Below, one piece after another: positions 1 to 11,525 of a stretch of 64,000 bases of DNA. Every line of letters starts with the position of its first letter. Position 1 is the stretch's first letter. The notes beneath the pieces are model-generated. The model ran no database searches and was not told the origin of the DNA. It saw nothing but the letters and a program-made list of their open reading frames with translations. The stretch covers positions 223,250 to 287,249 of the forward strand of contig JAFISE010000021.1 in NCBI GenBank assembly GCA_022560025.1. Direction: 5' to 3'. This DNA is from Stagonosporopsis chrysanthemi (taxonomy: Eukaryota > Ascomycota > Dothideomycetes > Pleosporales > Didymellaceae). The position numbers were made by a program, and so were the translations under genes.

Positions 1-670
1 TTCGTATTCGGCGCTTCGCTTTGTCCTCGCCCTGCGTTTCAGAGCGTAAAGCACCACGAGAGCTATCAGGAGGAATCCTCCCACCCCGATGCCAACACCC
101 AGCCCTATCGCCAGAGCGTTATGGTTCTCTCCTGAAGCTGACATGGCTGCGGAAGTATCATTGGCAACAGCTGTTATGTACGCAGAAGAAGCCGATATGG
201 TGGTGAGCACCTCAGCAGTTTCTAGCGCAAAAACGTTGACTGTGTCGCTGCAACAGTCTCCAGACGCTCCACAACAATAAGTGTTGTTGCCACAGCCCTT
301 TACGCCCTGACCACGATCATTGTGATAACCCGCTAGTCGCGAGTCAGTGTATGCCCCAAAAGTCATTTCCGCGATACTCACAGCCTACGCAGAACTGGGG
401 ACACAATGTGGAATTGTAACTTGCATCTGTGCAGCCACTTCGATAGAAATTGTATACGTATGTGCGTTTAGAGTCCGGACCCGGCTGACAGAGGCCGTTA
501 CTTAAGCAGACGAAGGTTGGTCCACAGCACGCAGATACCTCTGCGTCCGCATTGCACGCTCCGCCGTTATTCTTGTCACCGTTGGGATAAAAGCAGGTCG
601 AATTGGCGGCAGCTGTGCAAGTGACCAGAAGCGCAACGAACGCCACCTGCCACAATCTTTGCAGAAACAT
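1..670 (-). CDS. Cys-rich type I membrane protein, 3' end outside window
   Basis: Partial gene, exons 382-670 and <1-332. The start at 670 opens a good signal peptide (MFLQRLWQVAFVALLVTCTAAA). A compact Cys-rich ectodomain follows, with CGPTFVCLSNGLCQ, then CCGASGDCC after the intron. Near the window edge there is one hydrophobic segment (ALAIGLGVGIGVGGFLLIAL) followed by basic residues (KRRARTKR), which predicts an extracellular N-terminus, one transmembrane helix and a cytoplasmic tail. The intron (333-381, 49 nt) has donor GTGAGT and acceptor CTAG; this is the only acceptor I found that restores the downstream Cys-rich frame. Proteins of this layout are common and mostly unnamed in Pezizomycotina. 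A surface or cell-wall sensing role is inference. Confidence 0.75.
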
Positions 671-1567
671 ATTGGAGGTTGTATGAGGTTGCAGGCAATG
701 TAAGAAGAAGTTGTGGAGAGAGATGGAGTAAGCCGCAAAGGGGCCCTAATGAGAAATAGGCTCTGCTCACTGTGGTGTAGTCGCCGACCCACTTCTGTTC
801 ATGAGGTTAGACTGGAACCAAACAGATCGAGTATGACCAATGAAGCGAGTGTGACAGACTGTAGTTGCTCTCGGATTGATGCTGTAAGTTCCCCCGCTAC
901 AACGACACTTGTGTTCAGGTGCAAAGCGGCCATCTTCTCGTAAATTGAAAATGGGCCGGGATGGAGCTATGCCGCTGCCGATCACGCCGCAAGCTCTGCT
1001 CGCCAACCACGCACTGGCCCTGCCGCAAGGCGAGCAACAGCCCGGGCAGATGAGGTCCTACAGAACTCGAGTGACCAGTGCCATCCCGAGTCCTAGACAC
1101 AACCCAGCCTTGATCGCATGCCAATAATAGTACAGATCATATCACAACATGAAAGCAGAGGCTGTTCCCCACAGGCGCGAGAAGCGTCAAAGGCTGGTGC
1201 TTGACACCGCAGTCCACATTAACGGGGCTGCTAGCGGCTTAGCCTTGAACAAGCAACGCCTCTTAACGTCCCGACAGCCGGGCGCTCATGACAATTCTCG
1301 TCTTGCCTGGCGTGCCTGGCTCTACATCTCTACATCATGGTCGCGCCCGAAGTCCACACTACGGCGACCAGTTTCGCAGCCTCGCTGCAGTTGGTCGTCC
1401 TCCGCTTCCGTTGTGTTCTAATCGCGGGTAGCAATGACTAGCATGAAAAATTGGACGCCTTACTCGCCGGTGTGGCTCTCGGATAAAGGCGCATCGCACT
1501 TTTTAAGAGCACCATGTCGTCCTGAAGCACTGTGAACAACCAAGGATACTTTTCGACGTTCTTCAAC
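671..1567. other. intergenic, no gene seen
   Basis: Between the start of the membrane protein and the start of the esterase. Only short open frames on both strands, without domain signal or splice structure. It should hold both divergent promoters. Confidence 0.6.
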
Positions 1568-2542
1568 ATGGTCTCCACACTCCTTTTGGGCGCCATAATC
1601 TTAGCTACCGTACCTGGCATTAGCTGCACACCGGCAAAGCGCGTCACAAGCGGTTGTGGCAGCTCTCTGCCTCAAGGCGTTGAACTGGACAAATCGATTG
1701 ATCTTAACATTAGCAGCTCGAGCGGGCTGTCTACGCGCGGCTATCGTCTACATCTGCCCAAGACATACGACACGAACACGAAAGTCCCACTGATCCTGTC
1801 CTTCCATGGCCGCGGTAAAGATGCCAAATACCAAGAAGAACTTTCGCAATTTTCAAATGCGACGTATGGGTTCGATGGAATCTCCGTGTACCCAGAAGGC
1901 GCAGCTTTGAATAACGCAAAGAGAACACAACAATGGCAGGGCGACCCAGACTTTCCGTCCGATGTCAATGACGTAACCTTCACACTCGAGATCCTAGATG
2001 AGATCCAGAGGACGTATTGCATCGACATATCCCGAATCTATGCTACCGGAAAATCCAACGGAGCCGGCTTTACCGGTGTCCTCGCGTGCGATGCTGAAGC
2101 GACGAAGCGCATTGCTGCATTCGCGCCAGTATCTGGAGCCTTTTATCTCGACGCCAACCAGGAACTGCCCGCCTGCAACCCCAGCCGCAATCCAATCCCT
2201 ATCATGGAGTTTCACGGTTTCAAGGACACCACAATTCCCTACGCAGGTGGTATCAACACGCGAGGCAATGCCAACTCCACTGATATGGTCACGTGGGTAG
2301 ACGACTGGGCTAGGCGCGATGGATTTGTCGTCGCAGCGAACACGACCTCCTACTTGTGTGATGGAAATGAGAAGGTCACCAGGTACAGCTGGAATGAGAC
2401 GGTGATTCATTACAACTACACGAACTTGTACCACGATTGGCCAAGTTCTTTCCCAAATGGCGACACTGAAAATGCATTGACATGCAAAGAGGCAGAAGCG
2501 ACGAGCATTATTCTTAACTGGTTTAAGAATTGGACCTTGTAG
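1568..2542 (+). CDS. secreted feruloyl-esterase-like alpha/beta hydrolase
   Basis: Single-exon secreted esterase of the feruloyl esterase C/D and PHB-depolymerase-like group (CE1-type fold), about 324 residues. The frame is open from an ATG at 1532, but the ATG at 1568 is preferred because it directly starts a signal peptide (MVSTLLLGAIILATVPGIS). Visible marks are the oxyanion-side strand LILSFHGRG, the nucleophile elbow ATGKSNGAGF (GxSxG-like, catalytic Ser), a likely catalytic Asp in HGFKDTTIPY, and a His in NLYHDWPS near the C-terminus. Paired Cys and several NxS/T sites fit secretion. The family releases ferulic acid from arabinoxylan in plant cell walls; the exact substrate cannot be read from sequence. 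Confidence 0.85.
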   Translation: MVSTLLLGAIILATVPGISCTPAKRVTSGCGSSLPQGVELDKSIDLNISSSSGLSTRGYRLHLPKTYDTNTKVPLILSFHGRGKDAKYQEELSQFSNATYGFDGISVYPEGAALNNAKRTQQWQGDPDFPSDVNDVTFTLEILDEIQRTYCIDISRIYATGKSNGAGFTGVLACDAEATKRIAAFAPVSGAFYLDANQELPACNPSRNPIPIMEFHGFKDTTIPYAGGINTRGNANSTDMVTWVDDWARRDGFVVAANTTSYLCDGNEKVTRYSWNETVIHYNYTNLYHDWPSSFPNGDTENALTCKEAEATSIILNWFKNWTL

Positions 2543-3129
2543 TTGTGAATGAGGGGCCATGCGTAATTTTGTTGGAGCTCTCATCTTCTCAATCACGTCC
2601 CTGCTCAAGCGACTTGTAAAACAACACTAGGTGTACAACAATGGTTTTGCCAGCCTGTGAGCTGCTACCAGACTTTCTACTGTTGACTTTGTCGGAACTT
2701 CATTCCGACTGGTCTTGACTTTTAAAGCAGTGTCGTTAGTTTATCAATTGAAGCAGGATTACCATGTTATAGGCAAATGCTCCGCACATCCTTCTAATGG
2801 CGCCCCGAAGGCGAGTGTCTATGTACGGTAAAGTGCAAAAGTTATCTGATATTTAGGAATTCCATCCTGTCAGCGATTGGGAGGAAGCAGTTTTTATAGA
2901 GACTGTTAAGCCCCGCACTTGCATGGGCCGAGGCACATAGCATCTGACGGTCACAGTCAAAGTCAAACCCAGCCCGGTCGATGCCTGCAATTACCTCGAC
3001 CTTTCTACTTGTACCACTTGCTGCTTGTACGTAATTTCTGTCTGTAAGTTTCGCGGTTGTCAAAACCTCTCATTTGGTTGCAGCACTAAGCAGCATACTG
3101 AAAAATATAGGCCGAACGTCTTATTTGCC
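2543..3129. other. intergenic, no gene seen
   Basis: Between two genes on the same strand. AT-richer than the flanking exons. No open frame with domain signal. Confidence 0.55.
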
Positions 3130-4502
3130 ATGGCGGACTTCGAAAGAGCTATTCAACAGGCTGTCGATGCCCAAGAAATTCCTGGCTGCGTTCTCTTCGC
3201 CTCTGATCGCAATGGTACCTCCCCATGCTCGCCTGCGGCCAATCACTCACAGATTCAGGCTCGTTTCGATACAGCAAGAGCTTTGGCTATTCTTCCATGA
3301 AGCCTGAGAATGCCAAGCCCTTGCGCCTAGATACAGTTATGTGGGTGGCGTCTTGCACCAAGCTCATGACCTCTGTTTGCGCCCTGCAGCTCGTCGAGCG
3401 TGGCAAGCTAACCCTTGACGACCCGATCTACGATCACATTCCAGAATTGAAAGACTTCAAGGTCCTCAAAACCTTTGATAACGAAGGCAAACCTGTCGAA
3501 GTGCAACACACTAAGCCTATAACTCTCCGTATGCTCTTGACACATACAAGTGGTTTGACATACGACGGCATGCATCCAAAGCTCCTCGCCTGGTTGGCCT
3601 ACCACGGTCGAACGCCCGCAGTTGGTGGAAACGTGCTGCAACGGTTCAACGCACCGCTGACCTTCGAGCCGGGGGAGAGCTGGATGTACGGACCAGGTAT
3701 CGACTATGCCGGTTTGCTCATTGAGCGCGTGTCTGGTCTGACATTGGAGGAGTACATGCGTCAGAACTTATGGGAACCACTCGGTATTGTGGACATGACT
3801 TTCAAGTTGAGATCGCGACCAGATATGCAGGAGCGTATGGCAGGCATGAGCACCCGAGACGAGAAGACGGGCAAAGTCCGACACACGAATGCAAGGATGT
3901 CGTACCAAGACGCGGATGGGGAGGAGGTGCATGACTGTATGGGTGGTCAAGGTGTCTTCACAACAGTAGAGGAGTACAGCAAAGTGCTCCATGCCGTTTT
4001 GACAATGGACGAGAACGAGGTGCTCTTGAAGAAGGACACTGTGAGGGAGTTCTTCACGCCGCAACTGGGAGATGCACCTTCAGCAGCAATGAACGCAATT
4101 CTACAGGATGAAGCAGTACGTTCCAATGTTTCGTCACCGAAACCGTGCTGACATCAACTGTCACAGGTCAATAATGCAATGGGTGGCACCCAGAAAGAGT
4201 CGAGGAAGGACTGGGGCCTTGGAGGTCTTCTCCTCACCGAGGATCAACCCGATGGCAAAGCAGCAAATTCTATGCTGTGGGGAGGTCTACCGAATTTGAT
4301 TTGGGTAAGTCTTGTTCCAGCCTGTTGTAGTATAAGTGTCTAACTTCCCAAGTGGGTTGACCGCAAAACGGGACTTTGCGGCCTTTACGCTGGGCAAGTA
4401 GTACCTACTGGCGACGCAAAGTGTGCAGAACTGGATCGCAGTTTCGAAGCGGCAATGTATGAACAGTGCAAACGAAGTGGCCATGGATATCCTCGTCTAT
4501 AG
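3130..4502 (+). CDS. beta-lactamase-fold serine hydrolase/acyltransferase (LovD/EstB type)
   Basis: Four exons, 3130-3214, 3259-4115, 4167-4304 and 4353-4502, give a 409-residue protein that closes in frame. It is a class C beta-lactamase-like enzyme (PF00144), the family of LovD acyltransferase and EstB esterases. The SxxK motif is SCTK in WVASCTKLMT. The second catalytic Tyr is expected in WMYGPGIDYAG. The third conserved block, WGGLPNLIW, spans the exon 3/4 junction and is followed by the usual Asp-rich C-terminus (WVDRKTGLCG). For intron 1 the acceptor at 3258 was chosen over 3252 because both keep frame but 3258 gives the family-like NGSFRYSKSFG. No signal peptide, so probably cytosolic. 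No polyketide synthase is nearby, so the acyl donor is unknown; detoxification or lipid hydrolysis are equally possible. Confidence 0.88.
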
Positions 4503-4842
4503 TAGGGTGTCGCTTCTCGGCTTTCCGAAAGATGATCTCGAGAAAGCTTCCTAAACGTTTGCACGCCAGCGTCTCACAGCACCGATTTACAAGGCAACAG
4601 TGAATTTTCAAATTTGAGTCTGCAACAACGTCCTCAGAAAGATAGTTCTGCATCTATGCCATTGTGCCGTAAGCCGTATCTTGGGAAGCTTCTCGACCGC
4701 TTCCAGGAGCTCTGCTCTTGTCCTTCACTACGCGACCCGTGCCTCGAGGTCATCTTGACCTGCTAGTCCGATACCGAACCCAGAGTAAATCGCTAAACAG
4801 ATCGGTACATGTCGGTCGAAGACGTGCTGGTGGAACGAGCCC
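4503..4842. other. convergent intergenic spacer
   Basis: Spacer of 340 bp between the 3' ends of two convergent genes. No gene seen. Should contain both terminators. Confidence 0.5.
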
Positions 4843-6189
4843 TCACAGCAGTTCAACATCACCAGATGACATAAGACCCCATAGTATGACTGTGAGCCGA
4901 TCACCTAGTGCATGTAGGTTCGGGTACTCTGCAAAGGTATCAAGATTGCGGATCACGTTTGCCAACTCTTTTATCTGGGTCTTTGGGTCATCTGGCGGCT
5001 CTTGTAGAAGCTCTGTATGCGAGGTCCATGGTCCAGGATCAAATTTGGCAACGCTATCGGCAAGTTCGCGAAGCCGAGGAATTGAAAGCTCTTCTATGGA
5101 ATGTAGGCTTGAGGTGGCCTTGTATAACCAGCATTGGGACGTGTGAGATGTGACCAGGCCGCAATCCATGCATGATAACATGGCTTTTTGGGCACTTGAC
5201 AGCCCTGGAATTGATTGGTTGACCAAAGACGGTACAGGAGTCTCGTTATCTGGACTTTCTGGAGGGGTCTGGCTAGTATGCATGCCATGTATGTTGTACG
5301 TGGCGCCTGCGTAGTCATGTACTTCTGAGCCAGAAATCCGGTTACTGCTGGGGCAGCTTCTGGTGTTTATGGGTGCGCTTTCGTTGAGAGTAGTGTGGGA
5401 TGATGGAACGTTGTAGAAGCTTTGCGGTGCGACCATTGAAACCTGTTTGCTCGCATTCGGCTCCAGTGGATTCGTGGGCCTTACAGTTTCCTCTATAGGA
5501 ATGAGCAAGCTCAATGGACCTAGTGTATCGTCTTTTTGTGCTTGTAATTCAGTTGATTTATTAGCAACGTTGGTCTGTTTTGGTGGCGACAGCGCCGGCG
5601 GGAGTTCGGTAACAGGGCCAGAAGATTGTTTCATAGGGTATCTGTCATGCAGCGAAGGCGAACTGTTTTCAACTGTCTGCATGCCATGCCGAAGATCTTG
5701 GTGGACTGGTAACAAAAGAGTTGTCTTCGGCAATACTCCTTTCTGAACACCATACCTCGTAAGTCGATAGTTTATGAGCTTTTGATCTTTGCTGTTTGGG
5801 TATAGTGGCACCTGGCCTTTGAACGAGAGGGGCATGCCCAGCAGCTTCCTCTCATTGTAGATAGTCTCCAAGTGCTCCGCTGCCGTCCCGACCGAGGGCT
5901 TGTTGGTCATTTCGTCAACCTTGCCCGGGATCCAGCGTATCAGAATGTCGTGGTATGCTCCATCGCGAGCGTCTTGCGCAATCAAGATGTCCTCGGGCCT
6001 GTGCATTCCACGCTCGTAGGCGCGCCGTTCATCTTCGTATGTGGCGAATCTATAGTACCCGTTCTGCAAATGTACTTCATCGCATCGCCTTGCGAAATGG
6101 TCAAATTGGCCATCGGGTCGGAAGATCGGTCCCTGGTAAGCGCTGTGGTATGCGGCATCAGGTAGCGATAGATTTGACTGCTTTGACAT
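4843..6189 (-). CDS. unknown protein, single exon
   Basis: I do not recognise this protein of about 448 residues. The frame is open from an ATG at 6309, but the ATG at 6189 (MSKQSNLSLPDAAYHSAYQG) is a more natural start; the extra 40 residues look like translated leader. The N-terminal 170 residues are folded-looking and charged (RFATYEDERRAYERGMHRPE, then YHDILIRWIPGKVDEM). The middle is Ser/Pro/Thr-rich and probably disordered. The C-terminal quarter has a Cys/His cluster (CMDCGLVTSHTSQC) and a helical region. No signal peptide or membrane segment from 6189. The Cys/His cluster could bind one metal, but this is weak. Likely a lineage-specific fungal protein. Confidence 0.6.
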   Translation of the reverse strand: MSKQSNLSLPDAAYHSAYQGPIFRPDGQFDHFARRCDEVHLQNGYYRFATYEDERRAYERGMHRPEDILIAQDARDGAYHDILIRWIPGKVDEMTNKPSVGTAAEHLETIYNERKLLGMPLSFKGQVPLYPNSKDQKLINYRLTRYGVQKGVLPKTTLLLPVHQDLRHGMQTVENSSPSLHDRYPMKQSSGPVTELPPALSPPKQTNVANKSTELQAQKDDTLGPLSLLIPIEETVRPTNPLEPNASKQVSMVAPQSFYNVPSSHTTLNESAPINTRSCPSSNRISGSEVHDYAGATYNIHGMHTSQTPPESPDNETPVPSLVNQSIPGLSSAQKAMLSCMDCGLVTSHTSQCWLYKATSSLHSIEELSIPRLRELADSVAKFDPGPWTSHTELLQEPPDDPKTQIKELANVIRNLDTFAEYPNLHALGDRLTVILWGLMSSGDVELL

Positions 6190-8355
6190 AATTTTGGCGT
6201 ATGGGTGTAGCGTCGTTGGCCTATGAATGACGTGGGAAGAGAGTGCATGAGCAAAAGAGAAGATGCCTGGCACGCATATTCGAATAGCAATAGGCAAGTG
6301 GCTTTTCACTTTGCTTCACTCCTTCCTATTGGATGTAAGAGTTTTCGTCACGTGATCATAATCCTTCACTCTGACTGTTCTGTCGGCAATAGCGCGTGGC
6401 CCTCCTTGCCTCAGTGGTCTCTACTCGATCTACACTTCCTTTGACTTCACTCTTACTGTATGCGCATTTGCTAAGCTCTGATTCGCCTGAACTATTGGCG
6501 CTTACCTGTTCCTTCACCACCTCGCTTCGAGACAATCGGCGTTCTTCTGAAGCTGCTGCACTTCAACTGCGCATGCGGTACCTAAATTAACGAATAGCTC
6601 TATCACTGAGCTTTGACATCGAAGCACTGGAAAAGTCTCAATGAGAATGTAAGCACAAGGGAAGTTGAGGTGCGCGACGCGTTGAGCTAAGCCTCTTTCT
6701 TCAGTGTAAATTGGTGCTGTCTAAGCCTTCAAGGAACCGCTCGACAATGCTCTCAAAGTTCACGCAGGGCATCATTCTACGAACCGAGGTCATGCTATAG
6801 AGTCGTCTTGCAAACGCGAAGAAACATTGGCGATGTGTATTTCACAAGGGCCGTGGGTCTTCCGGTTAACCGCCGCTATATTGACCTTACGAGAAATACA
6901 ACTGTCTATAGGAAGTCACTCATGTGCCACTATGGGAGTCTCACTAACGTTGATATACACCTACTGGAGTCCGCGGTTGCATTTATTCCTTTCGGCACAG
7001 TGCATCGCTCTACTTTTCCAGACCGTTAGCGTCCATTGAATCTCAAACACTAGATCCTGCTTCCGGGCTTCCAAAATCTTCCCAAGAATCCATTTGTGCA
7101 TCTTCTGGGCACTGCGCTTTCTGGAGGTGACGCCAGCTCCTTCCCTGCATGGACAAAGGGTGTTCCATATTTTACTCACGGCCCTGATGTCGGCAACATT
7201 GAGGATCTGCTAAGCAGAAGAAGGACTAGGACAACTCCGAATGGCAAACATTGGCGCAGACTGCAAGACAACGTTTGGGTAGAAATTTTTGTCAATTTGA
7301 TCTAGACGTATCCTGCGCTTACAGCATGAGCGCAACATGTTTGTTACACTTCGCCGTACCTGACTTCATAACGATGCAGAGAAATTAGTTGCCATTATCG
7401 TCATGCCGCAGATTGATCGCACGGGTAGCCGATTCTGCTGGTTTCTTTCTACCGGCTGTATCTTCTAGAGTCTTGTCTGTGCGTAACAGTTCGCACATGC
7501 CCTTAATTCAGTTCTGACGAAGCAATTGCTAGGGTGCGGTTTGGGCACTGACTATCCTGTTCCTATTGTTTCTGTCTGCGCGACTACATGCCCGGCTGAA
7601 GGTAACAAAGCGACTGGACTGGGACGATTTTCTAGTCACACTCACACAGGTCATTTCCCTCGCCATTACTGGGTGATATTCCGCGCGAATAGTGAATCTC
7701 GAGGCAGGTGAGAAGGTGAGTGAATTACCAAAGGCTCAAAGTCGAGCGATTGAAATCAAAAGGAACCCAAAGAGAGCTTGGCTGCAAGTTCGCCATCAGC
7801 CAGAGGGGATGGTTGGATGAGCGTGGCGGTGATATCTTGGGCCTCATTATCAAAACCTTTCACCTGAATGCAAGGAAGCTCAGCAAAGAAATCTCGAGCA
7901 TACGAGGATCGATATTGCGGAGTATTGAGGGAGAATACGAGCTATCTCTTGCTCTTTGAGGATGTAGAAGCTGGCAGAGAGAAGTTCGTCGACATTGGTG
8001 TGATGCGCTGGTACTGGGTCTACCAAGCCGTCTGCAAGGATCAGACGTGTGGTTGAGCGACGGGAGCGTTCCGAAGAGGCTGGGATGCTAGGAGGTTTGA
8101 CGAGGTTTGCGGAGGCAGTGTCGCGGAGTGATGGTGAGAGCAAAATTTAGCCCACCTTTGAGACAATTTGTTGGGAACATCGAGCACGTCCGAGGAGCCT
8201 CTTCAAGGAAGAGGATGAGCCGTGGTTTGTAAACGCGTTGGAAGTTCATCAGGATTGATCAGTGACTGCTGTACGGATACCACGCCATTGCAATCTCAAG
8301 GCAGCGCTGCATCCATTGCTGCAGACCAGGGTTCGTCATTCCACAGGTATGTAGG
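6190..8355. other. gene-poor 2.1 kb region
   Basis: No open frame here has domain signal, convincing splicing or coherent codon use. One minus-strand stretch (about 7757-8143) looks protein-like but cannot be assembled into a gene and may be a relic. Should contain the promoter of the unknown gene on the left and the terminator of the promethin-like gene on the right. Confidence 0.5.
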
Positions 8356-9226
8356 TCAAGTTGCTATGCCTTCTCGCTGGAACTCGGTCCTCCAATCCAC
8401 CACCTTCTCCACCGCAGGGTCGTATGTGGTTACGTGAGGTTCAATGTGATTTCGCGTCGCGTTAATGGCATCTCCCGCTCCAGTGCGAATGCTTCGCGCT
8501 CCGCTCTCCTGGCCCTCGTCTCCCGCTGCTCCACGGTAGCCAGACCCGTCGGTCTGCCCGTTGTTTCGTCGACGTGGTGAACAACTACGTGTGTTGTGAG
8601 CTCCGTGTTCGTACTGCTCCATTGGCAGCCCCTTGCCGCGAGGCGAATCTACCGCCAGGCGTTCTTGCTGCAGGCTTGAATCTGCCCGATGAACTAGATC
8701 GCGTAGCCTTCCGCCCGTCAGCCCATTCAATGTGTCGCCAACTTTTGTTCCAGGTTGGACCGGCGTCTCACCGCCATTGATGCGTTGTAGAGCCAAAAAT
8801 GCAATGAGACCCCACAGGAAGACAACGCTGGCTGTGCAGCTGCCAATGCACACCACAGGGACCACGAACAGAAGTGTAAGGCCGGTGATTAGAAGGGTGA
8901 AGACGAAGGCGGCGACGACACCAAGGAATATGCAGGTAAGTAGGGAGACGGCGAGAGTTGAAATGGCGAAGGTAAGGAAAATGAGGATAGGCAGGCCAGC
9001 CAGGGCAATTTGCGCTGTAAGGAACGACTGTAGAGGTCAGGTTCGCGTTGTAAAATGATCATCATTATACACATACGGCCAACTTGGGATTGCCCACAGA
9101 GAAAGCACGGAGGTTCTCTAGAGCTTGTTCGCGCTGCTTCGGTGGGAAAAGGTGATTGGTAGTGTCTGCAATTCTGACACCGACGCTTGCAACAGCGCCC
9201 ATAGCCGTACGCAAAACGGCCGACAT
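8356..9226 (-). CDS. promethin/LDAF1-like membrane protein
   Basis: Two exons (9077-9226 and 8356-9027, intron 49 nt) give a 273-residue protein that closes in frame. A short polar N-terminus (HLFPPKQREQALENLRAF, then NPKLA) leads into a long, nearly continuous hydrophobic block (TAQIALAGLPILIFLTFA through FLWGLIAFLALQ, about residues 55-130) that can form two re-entrant hairpins or four helices. A polar, basic tail rich in Arg, Gly and Ser follows. This layout matches fungal promethin-family proteins (PF16015), relatives of human LDAF1 and yeast Ldo proteins, which sit at ER-lipid droplet contacts with seipin. The family call rests on remembered layout, not a search. It could instead be another small multi-pass ER protein. 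Confidence 0.65.
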
Positions 9227-9645
9227 GGTGGCTGTTGTAGGCTGTTGTAAGCGTCACTAGCTGTTATAGCTCATGCACTGAGCAGGCGGTGATGCGGGAG
9301 TATGGAGGGAAAGTATACGGCAGCAGTGAAAGCAATGCGTGGAGTGATATATCACGTAGAAGTTGTGTGTGCACGCAGTCGAGACGGAAACATCAAATTG
9401 AAGGGACGCCGTCCATTGACTTGGGTAAGCCGTGCCCGCTTGCCGTCTTGGAACGCGTCGTGCGAGTGACGAATGTTGACGATGTTGGAAGTTGCGTCGG
9501 GGATAGCCGGCGCGCTTGTACCAATTCGTCTTGGGCTGGCGCACTCACCGCCCGCCACGATGAGCGTTCTGCCAATTCGAGGTCGAACTTTTTTGGCTGC
9601 GACGCCGACAACACCAATCACCGAGCTCGACACGCCGCTGCCACA
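9227..9645. promoter_or_regulatory. divergent promoter region
   Basis: Shared 419 bp upstream region between the minus-strand promethin-like gene and plus-strand RPA49. Open frames here are short and unsupported. Confidence 0.5.
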
Positions 9646-11121
9646 ATGGCCGAGAAGAAGAGAAAGAGAAACGAGGATGGCGCCGGGCGACCCAGTAAGA
9701 AGACAGCCGTCGCACCGCATGGAAATGTAAAAGTCGAGCTTCTGCAGGAAGAAGCGCTGGGCCCGCTGCTGGGTATGTTGCATTGCGCCTTGAAATGACA
9801 GTGTGACCTGACAAAACGACAGCTGCGACACCAGGTCTTAAGCTGCCTTCACGTGTGAACCTCAAACCGTACCAGCACACTAAGATTCTGCCCAAGTCCT
9901 CCGTCACTACTCTCCTCCTGCAGTCCTCCGACCACGCCCGCCTCGACTACACTGCACAGCAAGAGCTCGATGGAAGCGCAGGGAGCCAGCTCAAGGACTA
10001 CGTCGGCGTATATGACCCGGAGACAAAGAAGCTGCAGATTGTTCCGGTGAAGAGGGTCACAGTACGAAGCACACTGCGCAGTGAAACACAAGAGCTCCAA
10101 GAAGAGCAGGCACGACTGGAGGCAGCACAGGGCACTATGACCGCAAAAAGACATGCTCTCGCCGCCGAATTTGGTTCCAAGAAGTCAAGGAAGAGGATCG
10201 ACGACATCACCATGAACTCCATCCGCAGCGGAGCACCAGAAGCAGAGCAGCGGAATGAGGGTGTGGCAGATAACGTCTTGGCGAACATGTCAGAAAACAC
10301 CTCCGCAATGCCCACAAAAGCCGAGCTGGAGGCTGCTTTGGACTCCTCCAAGCCGCGACCAACACCGAATCTCCAAGCAGAATTCCCTGGCGACGTTTAT
10401 ACCCTAGATGCTGTGGTCGGTAGCGAGTTGATGAGCCTGATACCCGTCAAGCATTGGATGGATGCCTCTGAAGCCGGCCAGGGCGTAGAGGTCATCAGCA
10501 AGTTTGTCGCAAAGCGCATCTTGAAGCTGTGCAGGAACAAGCAGGTCCAGAAGCTGAAGGTCTTGCGCTTTATCCTGCTTTGCATCAACTTCAATGCAGC
10601 GTTGGCAGGGCAAGCTGGGCGATTTGCGAGGAGAATACCGCCCAAGGGCAAGCTAGAAAGCTTGATGAATGAAGAAGACAACATCCCCCTGGTCAATGCG
10701 ATCAGGAGAAAGTTTGGCTCAGAGTATGTATGCCTGTCCGGCCAGTCCGCGCTTCTTACTGATCTCACCAGAAACAACGACATGCCTCGCTGGAATATCG
10801 ATAATCTCATGACCCACGTTGCAGCCGCTGCACTCATCGTAGACGATTTCGAAGTGGACGTCAACGACTTGCGCGAAGACTTGAAGATTGAGAACAAGGA
10901 GTACGTTGTCTATGCGGAGCTCGTAGGTCTCCAGTAGCTAACATTTTCTTAGGATCAAACAGTACTTCCACGAACTGGGCTGCAGAGTGGGACCTCCAAC
11001 ACAGACCGATATGACAAAGTTCAAATTGACCAAGGCCGAGGCCAACAACCACAACATTGCCAAGTTGCGTCTGCCGCTGGCGTTCCCGCGGGTGAATATT
11101 CCCAACAAGAAGAGGAGATGA
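9646..11121 (+). CDS. RPA49: RNA polymerase I subunit A49 (RPA49)
   Basis: Four exons, 9646-9772, 9823-10723, 10772-10900 and 10953-11121, give 441 residues. This is the A49/PAF53 subunit of RNA polymerase I (PF06870), which with A34.5 forms the TFIIF-like module of Pol I for rRNA synthesis. Seen are a basic N-terminus (MAEKKRKRNEDGAGRPSKK), the dimerisation region (PSRVNLKPYQHTKIL, LDYTAQQELDG, KDYVGVYDPETKKLQIVPVK), a helical linker and the tandem winged-helix C-terminus (DVYTLDAVVGSELM, then IKQYFHELGCRVGPP and the basic end PNKKRR). The third intron candidate (10724-10771, 48 nt) keeps the frame open if retained, but it has GTATGT, an ACTGAT branch-like site and CAG, so I treat it as spliced. 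The length fits yeast A49 (about 415). Confidence 0.92.
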
Positions 11122-11525
11122 GCGGTATACAAAGTTATCGGCATGAATCAAAACACTGAGACTCCACGGAGCTTCCATTTGACTTCAATCACGTCTTCCA
11201 ACTTGTCGTATGGAGTTGGGATCCGCCACCGTACCGACTGTCAAAAGCATATGTGCACGCAATTCACCCCCACAACCCACCCCAAACCCCTTGCAGCCAT
11301 TGTCAGATCCATAGATCTGACTTCGCTAGCTTTAGATACATCATCGAGACCCTTATGCTCGTCATGCAAAATGCTCATTCGACACCACTCCACAATTCAT
11401 GTTGACGTCATGATCCATCACCATTGTGACGCAGCCGCAGATGATACCATAACAACAAAGGAGCTATATAATGCTGTTGAGGTGCAGCTGAAAAGAGCCA
11501 ATTCATTCTTCACACATTCAACTTG
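11122..11525. promoter_or_regulatory. intergenic with TATA-like box at 11465-11471
   Basis: Contains TATATAA at 11465-11471, 55 bp before the ATG at 11526, preceded by an A/C-rich stretch. A consensus TATA box close to the start suits a strongly or conditionally expressed gene. That reading is inference. Confidence 0.4.

Noticed and set aside
1532..1567. Upstream start of the esterase
   Set aside because: The ATG at 1568 begins exactly at the signal peptide; the 12 extra residues would precede it.
3130..4502. Secondary-metabolite cluster around the LovD-like gene
   Set aside because: No polyketide synthase, NRPS, P450 or transporter within the window on either side.
6190..6309. 40-residue N-terminal extension of the unknown gene, resembling a signal peptide
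   Set aside because: The second Met at 6189 starts a typical cytosolic N-terminus; the extension is only an open leader.
7720..7959. Plus-strand 79-residue frame
   Set aside because: No domain signal or neighbours in phase; overlaps the weak minus-strand relic.
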